From the NCBI GenBank assembly GCA_022600235.1, contig JAHZKS010000064.1, forward strand, positions 1-5,620: a stretch of DNA of 5,620 nucleotides, written 5' to 3'. Position numbers and translations under genes: made by a program. This document shows positions 1 to 5,082 of this stretch, piece by piece (position 1 is the stretch's first letter; each line of letters begins with the position of its first letter). This DNA is from Alphaproteobacteria bacterium. GTDB lineage: Bacteria > Pseudomonadota > Alphaproteobacteria > Rickettsiales > JABSSG01. The notes under the pieces are model-generated. The model had not been told where the DNA came from. It searched no databases and saw only the letters and a program-made list of their open reading frames with translations.

Positions 1-192
1 ATTCTTTTCAATAAAATCACGAATCTGAGCTATTTCTGATTCGTTTAGATCATAAACTCTTTTACTTTTTTCTATACCCAGTCCCTTACATATCTGTTTA
101 GAAACAGAAGAACCAATTCCATATATATAAGTAAGAGCAATCTCTACTCTTTTTTTATCTGGTATATTTACACCTGAAATTCTTACCGCCAC
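1..192 (-). CDS. rpsM: 30S ribosomal protein S13, N-terminal part (3' end beyond the window)
   Basis: S13 sits in the head of the 30S subunit and contacts the 50S subunit and the P-site tRNA. The 64 visible codons begin VAVRISGVNIPDKKRVEIAL and continue with TYIYGIG at about residues 21-27. This is the family's N-terminal block, including the glycine turn of the helix-two-turns-helix fold. The start is GTG at 192-190, and it is well supported. An in-frame TAA (195-193) lies directly upstream, the protein begins at the usual family position, and AGGAGGA stands four bases upstream. The gene is the first of what is normally the alpha operon (rpsM-rpsK-rpoA-rplQ), whose remainder would lie left of position 1. 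It is 70 bases downstream of adk and probably has its own promoter. The identification is secure; the C-terminal tail cannot be seen. Confidence 0.96.
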   Translation of the reverse strand, partial: MAVRISGVNIPDKKRVEIALTYIYGIGSSVSKQICKGLGIEKSKRVYDLNESEIAQIRDFIEKN

Positions 193-196
193 TTAG

Positions 197-203
197 TCCT
201 CCT
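197..203 (-). promoter_or_regulatory. Strong Shine-Dalgarno sequence of rpsM
   Basis: Read on the minus strand this is AGGAGGA, followed by CTAA and the GTG start. It is the best anti-16S match in the window and decides the GTG start of rpsM. It could sit in the loop of a small hairpin: CTCAGT (209-204) can pair with ACTAAG (197-192) with one A-C mismatch, leaving AGGAGG as the six-base loop. Confidence 0.85.
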
Positions 204-238
204 ACTGAGTTAAATTCGTTCTGACAATTGAACAACGT

Positions 239-266
239 ATAATATGCTAAAACGCTGGCATGTCAA
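239..266 (-). promoter_or_regulatory. Probable sigma-70 promoter driving rpsM and the alpha operon
   Basis: On the minus strand a perfect -35 hexamer TTGACA (266-261) is followed by a 16-base spacer and the -10 hexamer TATTAT (244-239), which matches TATAAT at five of six positions. The -35 box contains the adk stop codon TGA (265-263). A start site near position 232 would give a leader of about 40 bases ending at the rpsM GTG. It lies in the only sizeable gap of the cluster, and rpsM has an unusually strong ribosome-binding site, as expected for the first gene of a transcript. Read-through from adk is still likely, because I see no terminator in the gap. Confidence 0.65.
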
Positions 267-280
267 TTACTTTTTGACAT
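260..280. repeat. Perfect 7-bp inverted repeat across the adk stop codon and the -35 box
   Basis: ATGTCAA (260-266) and TTGACAT (274-280) are exact reverse complements separated by seven bases. The left arm holds the rpsM -35 hexamer and the adk stop codon, and the right arm encodes residues near the end of adenylate kinase. It could be a protein-binding dyad at the promoter or a small mRNA hairpin at the adk 3' end. There is no T-run suited to an intrinsic terminator. In AT-rich DNA a repeat of this size can also arise by chance. Confidence 0.5.
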
Positions 281-913
281 AAGAGAGTCAATTTTTTTAC
301 TAACATCTTTTACATCACCACCAGCATCAATATTGTGCAGATTATATTGCTCTTCATAGTATTTCACTAGTGGTAAAGTTTTATCATTATAGTCTTTGAA
401 TCTAGACCTCACTACGTCTTCTCTATCATCTGCTCTAGACTGAAACTCATCACTACCACACTCATCACAAATTCCTTCCTTACTAGGGTTTTTATATGTT
501 TTATTATATGTAGCTTTACATTGAGAACAAAAATAACGACCAGAGATCCTATTAACTATAGTTTTCTCTTCTACTATAAAATTTAGTACAAAATCGATAG
601 ATGCTCCAACTTCTTTCAGAATAGAATCTAGTTGCTTTGCTTGGACTATATTTCTTGGAAACCCATCTAATATGAATCCCTTATCTTTAAATTGATAAAT
701 TCTATTTTTTATTAGATCGATGACTATATCGTCTGATGCAAACTGACCTGCCTCCATCAAACTCTGGACCTTTAGACCAATTTCAGTTTTGTTCCTTACT
801 TCTTCTCTTAAAATATCTCCAGTAGATAACCTTGCTACACCTAATTTTTTCTCTAAATACTCACCTTGAGTCCCTTTACCAGATCCAGGAGGGCCTAATA
901 ATATAAAATTCAT
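263..913 (-). CDS. adk: Adenylate kinase with a four-cysteine (zinc-type) LID
   Basis: Catalyses the reversible reaction ATP + AMP to 2 ADP in the cytoplasm and balances the adenylate pool. The 216-residue length is normal for the long bacterial form. The P-loop GPPGSGKGT is at residues 7-15, the AMP-binding DGFPR motif at 83-87, and the LID runs from about 122 to 160. The LID carries C129, C132, C149 and C152 in a CxxC-x16-CxxC arrangement, which in the family binds structural zinc. The LID is followed by RADDRED (160-166) and R171, the usual catalytic arginine region. The ATG overlaps the secY stop by one base (TAATG) and has the Shine-Dalgarno AAGGAGA five bases upstream. This suggests translational coupling to secY. 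The gene ends in TGA, the only TGA stop in the window. Confidence 0.98.
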   Translation of the reverse strand: MNFILLGPPGSGKGTQGEYLEKKLGVARLSTGDILREEVRNKTEIGLKVQSLMEAGQFASDDIVIDLIKNRIYQFKDKGFILDGFPRNIVQAKQLDSILKEVGASIDFVLNFIVEEKTIVNRISGRYFCSQCKATYNKTYKNPSKEGICDECGSDEFQSRADDREDVVRSRFKDYNDKTLPLVKYYEEQYNLHNIDAGGDVKDVSKKIDSLMSKSN

Positions 914-2217
914 TAACTTCTCCTTAGCTTTGACTTTTTAATCAGACCTTCATATTGATATGAAAACAAAGATGATTGAACTTGTGTAAACGTATCCATC
1001 ACTACATTAACCACAATCAAGAAGCTTGTTCCTCCCAAAGAAAATGGAATACCATATTTAGAAGATAAATACTCAGGCACTACACAGATAAATGCTATAT
1101 AGCTTGCCCCTATTACAGTTAATCTAGTTAATACGTGATCTAAGTATTCTGCAGTGTTAGCACCAGGCCTTCTACCATGCAAGAATCCACCATTACGCTT
1201 TAACATATCTGCTGTTTCATTTACGTTAAATACAACAGCTGTATAAAAGAAACAAAAGAACACTATGAAAACAACATATAATGCTAAGTATAAAGGCTTA
1301 CCTCTACCTAGATATATTAAAATAGTTTCCATTATTGAATCTTCCTTTGCTGAAACAAAATTTGTTATAGTAAGTGGAAATAAAAGAATTGAGTTAGCGA
1401 ATATTGCTGGAATAACACCAGCAGTATTTAATTTCAGAGGGAGATGAGTGTTTTCACCACCAAATATTTTATTACCTTTCTGCCTCTTTGGATATTGCAC
1501 TGGGATTCTTCTTTGCGCTCTCTCAACAGCTACTATAAAATATATCAAACCTAGTATCGCAGCAAAAAGCAATAAAAGAGTCACAGGGCTCATCGCACCA
1601 TTCTTCACCAATTCAAAAACTGTAATGAAAGCCTGAGGAAGACCTGCTACGATACCTGCAAAAATAATTAAAGAAATTCCGTTACCTATACCTCGTGCAG
1701 TAATCTGCTCACCTAGCCACATCAAGAACATTGTGCCTACAACCAAAGTTGTGACCGTAGATACTTTGAAGAAAACACCAGGGATAATCACTACAGACAT
1801 GCCACTGCTTTCTAATTTCTCTAAACTAATTGCCATCGCATAAGCTTGGAATGCACAAAGGAATACCGTTAAATATCTAGTGTATTGGTTGATTTTTTTT
1901 CTTCCTGCTCCTCCCTCTTTCTTCATCTCTTCTAAAGGCTTAAAAGTAGAAGATAAAAGCTGCATCACAATCGAAGCTGTAATGTATGGGAATATAGCCA
2001 GCGAGAATATTGACATTCTAGAAAGAGAGCCACCAGAAAGCATGTTAAACATTCCTAAAATACCAGAGGAATTTGCTTGTGCAATTTCGTTTAAAGCAAC
2101 TGTATTTATACCAGGAATGGTAATATAAGAACCAAATCTAAATACAAGCAAAGCAAGAAGAGAAAATACTATTCTATTCTTTAAATCTTTAGCTTTAAAA
2201 AAAACGCTTGCATCCAT
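913..2217 (-). CDS. secY: Preprotein translocase channel subunit SecY
   Basis: SecY is the central pore of the SecYEG complex in the inner membrane, which exports unfolded proteins with SecA or inserts them co-translationally. The 434-residue length is typical. Ten hydrophobic segments can be seen at about residues 16-36, 69-90, 113-133, 152-170, 178-200, 210-231, 264-285, 308-331, 365-383 and 395-412. The plug region follows the first segment (about 52-66, GILGMFNMLSGG). Cytosolic loops carry RRIPVQYPKR (237-246) and GRRPG (348-352), which includes the arginine important for SecA-dependent export in characterised SecY proteins. Position 347 is His where many SecY proteins have Pro (PGxRPG). 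The gene follows rplO by 19 bases and has no clear Shine-Dalgarno sequence. It ends in TAA overlapping the adk ATG. Confidence 0.98.
   Translation of the reverse strand: MDASVFFKAKDLKNRIVFSLLALLVFRFGSYITIPGINTVALNEIAQANSSGILGMFNMLSGGSLSRMSIFSLAIFPYITASIVMQLLSSTFKPLEEMKKEGGAGRKKINQYTRYLTVFLCAFQAYAMAISLEKLESSGMSVVIIPGVFFKVSTVTTLVVGTMFLMWLGEQITARGIGNGISLIIFAGIVAGLPQAFITVFELVKNGAMSPVTLLLLFAAILGLIYFIVAVERAQRRIPVQYPKRQKGNKIFGGENTHLPLKLNTAGVIPAIFANSILLFPLTITNFVSAKEDSIMETILIYLGRGKPLYLALYVVFIVFFCFFYTAVVFNVNETADMLKRNGGFLHGRRPGANTAEYLDHVLTRLTVIGASYIAFICVVPEYLSSKYGIPFSLGGTSFLIVVNVVMDTFTQVQSSLFSYQYEGLIKKSKLRRS
919..925 (-). promoter_or_regulatory. Shine-Dalgarno sequence of adk inside the secY 3' end
   Basis: AAGGAGA on the minus strand, with the five bases AGTTA before the adk ATG. 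It lies within the codons for the last residues of SecY (LRRS), so the two consecutive arginine codons AGG AGA double as the ribosome-binding site of adk. Confidence 0.85.
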
Positions 2218-2229
2218 ATTAGATTAATT

Positions 2230-2240
2230 TTAAGTCTTAA
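2230..2240. repeat. Short palindrome over the rplO stop codon
   Basis: TTAAG-T-CTTAA is a perfect 5-bp palindrome around one central base. It covers the rplO TAA and enters the 19-base gap before secY. It is too small to act as a terminator, and chance is the simplest explanation. Confidence 0.3.
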
Positions 2241-2689
2241 GTGATAACTTCACCACCAGCTTTTTTTATCTTATCTAGAGCAGATTTGGAATATTTATCT
2301 AACTGAACTTTTACTTTATGCTTCAATTCTCCATTACCAAGAACCTTAACAAGCACTTTAGAGTTCTTTGTAATCATACCCAAAGCAACCATAACCTCTC
2401 TATTCAAAACGTCGCCAGTATTTATTTTGCCACTTTCAATTAATTGATTGATTTTCTCCACACTAACAGTTTCTACTTGAACACGGTTAATTGGATTAAA
2501 TCCTCTTTTTGGCAATCTAATATGTAAAGGCATCTGACCACCTTCAAAACCTTTTATAGAAACACCAGTTCTAGCTTTCTGACCTTTATGACCAGAGCCA
2601 CAAGTTTTACCTTTACCAGATCCAATACCTCTACCTACAATAGTAGCTGATTTTCTAGCTCCTTTATTATCTCTTAAATTATTCAACAT
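2237..2689 (-). CDS. rplO: 50S ribosomal protein L15
   Basis: L15 is a 23S rRNA-binding protein with a long, basic, extended N-terminal arm that helps late 50S assembly. The 150-residue product shows that arm at about residues 4-42, including VGRGIGSGKGKT (18-29) and GHKGQKARTG (33-42). The KGFEGGQMPLHIRLPKRGF block follows at about 46-64, with the globular C-terminal domain to KAGGEVIT at the end. In the arm the usual GRG is GSG (31-33), preceded by C30, which is a mild deviation. The start ATG is four bases after the rpmD stop (TAA-TGAG-ATG) with no good Shine-Dalgarno sequence, so translation probably depends on ribosomes finishing rpmD. Confidence 0.97.
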   Translation of the reverse strand: MLNNLRDNKGARKSATIVGRGIGSGKGKTCGSGHKGQKARTGVSIKGFEGGQMPLHIRLPKRGFNPINRVQVETVSVEKINQLIESGKINTGDVLNREVMVALGMITKNSKVLVKVLGNGELKHKVKVQLDKYSKSALDKIKKAGGEVIT

Positions 2690-2693
2690 CTCA

Positions 2694-2894
2694 TTAACCG
2701 TTCAATTTTTCAAATTTTACTAAATGCTGCACCTTAGTAATCATACCTCTAACAGAATTAGTATCTTCAAGAACTGAAGTTCTATCTATTTTGTTTAATC
2801 CTAAACCAATTAAAGTTTTTTTCTGATATGCCTGTCTACCGATAGGGCTACCTATCTGAGTTACTTTAATTTTAGATTTTTTCTCACTAGCCAT
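2694..2894 (-). CDS. rpmD: 50S ribosomal protein L30
   Basis: L30 is a small 23S rRNA-binding protein of the large subunit. The 66-residue product contains the family core: KIKVTQIGSPIGR at about 8-20, then LGLNKIDRTSVLEDTNSVRGMI at about 31-52, and LVKFEKL near the end. The length is slightly above the common 58-60 because of a basic N-terminal extension of a few residues. The rpsE stop TAG stands nine bases upstream in the same frame, and the sequence TAGG around that stop probably supplies part of the ribosome-binding site. The gene ends in TAA, four bases before rplO. Confidence 0.96.
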   Translation of the reverse strand: MASEKKSKIKVTQIGSPIGRQAYQKKTLIGLGLNKIDRTSVLEDTNSVRGMITKVQHLVKFEKLNG

Positions 2895-2906
2895 CTTCAG
2901 AACCTA
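2895..2906 (-). promoter_or_regulatory. rpsE-rpmD junction: TAG stop merged with the ribosome-binding site
   Basis: The minus strand reads TAGGTTCTGAAG directly before the rpmD ATG. The stop codon and the following G give TAGG, a partial Shine-Dalgarno match at suitable distance, with a second weak purine run GAAG next to the ATG. The nine-base spacer keeps both genes in one frame. Confidence 0.5.
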
Positions 2907-3437
2907 ATTACTAAAAATTTCACTTATATCTTTACTTCTTTTTTTTGCTACTCTATTAGGAGTAGTTAGCTTTGTCAACGCATCAAAAGTTGCAGCAATT
3001 ATATTATGCACATTAGATGAACCTAAAGACTTAGCAACGATATCATGTATACCAAGACATTCAAAGATCGCTCTCATTGGTCCACCAGCAATAATACCTG
3101 TACCTGGCTTTGCACGACGCAATATCACACGACCAGCACCAACATGCCCTACCACATCATGATGTATAGTTCTATTGTCTTTCAAAGGAATAGCTATCAT
3201 ACGCTTTTTAGCTTCTTGAGTAGCTTTAGATCTAGCTTCAATCACCTCTTTAGCTTTACCAAGCCCTTCACCTACTCTACCTTTTTTATCACCTACTACT
3301 ACTACTGCTGCGAATCCAAATCTTCTACCACCCTTCACAACTTTAGTAGTTCTGTTCACGTGAACTAAAACTTCCTTAATTTCTTCTGCAGGAGAAAAAT
3401 TTCCTTGGTTATCAGATTGTGTATTTCTTTCTTTCAT
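2904..3437 (-). CDS. rpsE: 30S ribosomal protein S5
   Basis: S5 lies at the 30S mRNA entry site and takes part in decoding accuracy and helicase activity on mRNA. The 177-residue product has a variable charged N-terminus (1-20), then the RNA-binding domain with VHVNRTTKVVKGGRRFGFAA (25-44) and VVVGDKKGRVGEG (46-58). The C-terminal domain shows TIHHDVVGHVGAGRVILRRA (90-109), PGTGIIAGGPMRAIF (111-125) and HDIVAKSLGSSNVHN (131-145). The KEVIEARSKA stretch (63-72) has I where many S5 proteins have P, which as I recall resembles rickettsial S5. The ATG at 3437 is twelve bases after the rplR stop, in the same frame. No convincing Shine-Dalgarno sequence precedes it, so coupling to rplR is likely. 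Confidence 0.98.
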   Translation of the reverse strand: MKERNTQSDNQGNFSPAEEIKEVLVHVNRTTKVVKGGRRFGFAAVVVVGDKKGRVGEGLGKAKEVIEARSKATQEAKKRMIAIPLKDNRTIHHDVVGHVGAGRVILRRAKPGTGIIAGGPMRAIFECLGIHDIVAKSLGSSNVHNIIAATFDALTKLTTPNRVAKKRSKDISEIFSN

Positions 3438-3449
3438 CTTTTTATCAAA

Positions 3450-3803
3450 TTAAATTTTTAAACCAGCTTCTCTAGCCCCATCTGCTATTGCTTTGACTTT
3501 ACCATGGTAATAATAACCACCTTTATCAAACACAACTTGCTTTATTCCTTTCTTCAAAGAAAGCTCACCAACTTTCTTACCAATTTCGCTAGCAACTTTT
3601 ACGCTACATCTTGTGTTCTTGAAATCATCAGAAGAAGAGTTCACAGAAAGCACTGTACAACCTTTTGAATCGTCGATAATTTGAGTATAGATATGTTGGT
3701 TAGACCTAAACACAGATAATCTGTGCTTGCCTTTAGCAACTTTCTTCAATTTATTTCTAACTCTATAAGCTCTTTTTAAGAACGCCGCATCACTTTTAAA
3801 CAT
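3450..3803 (-). CDS. rplR: 50S ribosomal protein L18
   Basis: L18 binds 5S rRNA and, with L5, docks the 5S particle onto the 50S central protuberance. The 117-residue product has the basic N-terminal arm (about 9-27), the RLSVFRSNQHIYTQIIDD block (28-45) and the C-terminal VVFDKGGYYYHGKVKAIADGAREAGLKI block (90-117). All three match the family order and length. The ATG lies nine bases after the rplF TAG stop in the same frame, and TAGG at the stop is the only Shine-Dalgarno-like sequence. The gene ends in TAA, twelve bases before rpsE. Confidence 0.97.
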   Translation of the reverse strand: MFKSDAAFLKRAYRVRNKLKKVAKGKHRLSVFRSNQHIYTQIIDDSKGCTVLSVNSSSDDFKNTRCSVKVASEIGKKVGELSLKKGIKQVVFDKGGYYYHGKVKAIADGAREAGLKI

Positions 3804-3815
3804 AACAAATACCTA
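3804..3815 (-). promoter_or_regulatory. rplF-rplR junction: TAG stop merged with the ribosome-binding site
   Basis: The minus strand reads TAGGTATTTGTT directly before the rplR ATG. TAGGT is the only purine-rich Shine-Dalgarno-like element. The spacer is nine bases and in frame, the same layout as at rpsH-rplF and rpsE-rpmD. Confidence 0.5.
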
Positions 3816-4346
3816 TTTCTTCTTACCTTCTTTTCTCAGAATTACCTGACCTTCATACTTTATTCCCTTACCTTTATAAGGCTCTGGAGGTCTCTGCTTA
3901 ACTATTATAGCGGCAACCTGACCAACTTTTTGTTTATCACACCCAGACACTGATAGTAACGTAGGTTTAATTGCCTTTATTGCTATACCTTCAGGAATCA
4001 AAAACTTTATTTCATGACTATATCCTAAGTTTAGTGTAAGAAATTTTCCATCAACAGCAGCTTTATAACCAACACCTACTATCTCTAATTTCTTCTCAAA
4101 ACCTTCTGATACTCCCTGAACCTGATTATTAATCAGACTTCTACTCAAACCCCACATAGCCCTAGCACGATTACTACCATCTGCAGGAGTAACAACTATA
4201 GTATTCTCTCTTTTCTCAACTTTCACTTCTTCTGGGATCTGAAAAGAAAGCTTTCCACATTTACCAGAAACATCAACCAGATTGTCATTAAAATTTACCA
4301 TAACTCCTTCAGGTAAATTTATTGGTGCTTTTCCTATACGAGACAT
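3813..4346 (-). CDS. rplF: 50S ribosomal protein L6
   Basis: L6 binds 23S rRNA near the sarcin-ricin loop, next to the elongation factor site. The 177-residue product is the usual size and has two homologous domains. The N-terminal one begins MSRIGKAPINLPEGV, and the second starts near residue 85. Family marks include GVGY (91-94) and the C-terminal signature PEPYKGKGIKYEGQ (154-167), followed by the basic tail RKEGKKK. The ATG lies nine bases after the rpsH TAG stop in the same frame, with TAGGG formed by the stop codon acting as a likely Shine-Dalgarno element. The stop is TAG. Confidence 0.98.
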   Translation of the reverse strand: MSRIGKAPINLPEGVMVNFNDNLVDVSGKCGKLSFQIPEEVKVEKRENTIVVTPADGSNRARAMWGLSRSLINNQVQGVSEGFEKKLEIVGVGYKAAVDGKFLTLNLGYSHEIKFLIPEGIAIKAIKPTLLSVSGCDKQKVGQVAAIIVKQRPPEPYKGKGIKYEGQVILRKEGKKK

Positions 4347-4358
4347 CTCAATACCCTA
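4347..4358 (-). promoter_or_regulatory. rpsH-rplF junction: TAG stop merged with the ribosome-binding site
   Basis: The minus strand reads TAGGGTATTGAG before the rplF ATG. AGGG, made from the rpsH stop codon and the next two bases, is about eight bases upstream of the start, a normal Shine-Dalgarno distance. The spacer after the stop is nine bases and keeps the frame. Confidence 0.55.
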
Positions 4359-4751
4359 AAATATTTGACATATAATTTCTCCACCTACGTTTTCTTTCCT
4401 AGCAACTTTGTCGGATAGAATACCTTTAGAGGTAGATAAAATAGTTACGCCTAAATCATTATAAAAACCACTTAAATCTGAAACCGCCGTATATAATCTA
4501 CGACCCGGCTTAGAAACTTTTTTCACTTCATTGATCACAGGGGTACCATTTTTTAAATATTTTAATTGCACTACCATCTCATCAATGTTCTTTCTTACAT
4601 TTTGTTTTTTGTATGACTTTACATACCCTTCGTCCATAAGAACTTTTAGAACCTGCTCTCTGAATCTTGAATATGGAACTTTTACAGAAATCAGCCTTCT
4701 CATCTGGCCATTTCTAATTCTAGTCAACATATCTGCAATAATATCTGTCAT
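4356..4751 (-). CDS. rpsH: 30S ribosomal protein S8
   Basis: S8 is a primary 16S rRNA-binding protein and, in enteric bacteria, the repressor of the spc operon. I place the start at the ATG at 4751, giving 131 residues beginning MTDIIADMLTRIRNG, the standard S8 N-terminus. The frame stays open upstream to 4796, but those 15 extra codons overlap rpsN and do not look like S8. The C-terminal domain carries the LSTSKGILSDKVAR stretch (105-118), with STSKG at 106-110, and GGEIICQIF at the end, the typical RNA-binding part. The start is seven bases after the rpsN TAG, with only a weak purine stretch (TAGAAAGA) upstream. The S8 target in E. coli lies near the rplE start, which is outside this window, so autoregulation cannot be judged here. 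Confidence 0.97.
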   Translation of the reverse strand: MTDIIADMLTRIRNGQMRRLISVKVPYSRFREQVLKVLMDEGYVKSYKKQNVRKNIDEMVVQLKYLKNGTPVINEVKKVSKPGRRLYTAVSDLSGFYNDLGVTILSTSKGILSDKVARKENVGGEIICQIF

Positions 4752-4758
4752 AATCTTT

Positions 4759-5064
4759 CTACCAACTTGACTTTTTAACGCCAGGGAGCAAACCAAAAGA
4801 AGCCATTTCCCTTAAGGCAATACGTGAAATTTTAAACCTTCTGTAAAAACCTCTCGGTCTTCCAGTGATTTCACATCTATTTCTTAATCTTACTTCCGAA
4901 GAATTTCTCGGTAATTTTGCTAGCTTAAGCTGCGCTGCAAATCTTTCCTCAGATGACAAAGTTTTATCAGCAATTAGCGCCTTTAAACTTGCTCTCTTAT
5001 TTTTAAATTTCTTTACCAACAACTCTCTATTTAAGTTTGTTTGTATAGTACCTTTCTTTGCCAT
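4759..5064 (-). CDS. rpsN: 30S ribosomal protein S14, long zinc-free form
   Basis: S14 binds 16S rRNA in the 30S head. The 101-residue length and the single cysteine (C64) identify the long, zinc-independent form typical of proteobacteria, rather than the 61-residue CxxC form. The conserved C-terminal block runs from RNRCEITGRPRG (61-72) through YRRFKISRIALRE (74-86) to PGVKKSSW at the end. The ATG is 18 bases after the rplE stop. GAGG (5080-5077) is twelve bases upstream of the start, farther than usual. Between them stands a two-codon ORF, ATG AAG TAG (5073-5065), which ends directly at the rpsN ATG. The stop is TAG. Confidence 0.98.
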   Translation of the reverse strand: MAKKGTIQTNLNRELLVKKFKNKRASLKALIADKTLSSEERFAAQLKLAKLPRNSSEVRLRNRCEITGRPRGFYRRFKISRIALREMASFGLLPGVKKSSW

Positions 5065-5082
5065 CTACTTCATTAACCTCTA

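Noticed and set aside
193..262. Intrinsic terminator between adk and rpsM
   Set aside because: No GC-rich stem followed by a T-run is visible on the minus strand; the dyad at 260-280 is AT-rich and lacks a T-tract.
1265..2128. Three plus-strand open frames opposite secY
   Set aside because: All lie antisense to conserved SecY codons, are short and show no family features.
2224..2262. TAAAAT before secY as a possible -10 box
   Set aside because: No acceptable -35 hexamer is found 16-18 bases upstream, and such a sequence is frequent in AT-rich gaps.
2950..2978. TTGACA-17-TAGAGT on the minus strand inside rpsE, upstream of rpmD
   Set aside because: The -10 matches at only four of six positions, and the bases encode the conserved S5 C-terminal region, so an internal promoter is not needed to explain them.
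3045..3368. Plus-strand open frame of 107 codons opposite rpsE
   Set aside because: It is antisense to a highly conserved gene, is rich in Ser, Thr, Tyr and Phe as expected from reading Lys/Arg/Val-rich genes backwards, and has no recognisable domain or ribosome-binding site.
4365..4376. TTGACATATAAT on the plus strand
   Set aside because: The two hexamers are directly adjacent with no spacer, so they cannot work as a promoter pair, and they lie in the end of rpsH.
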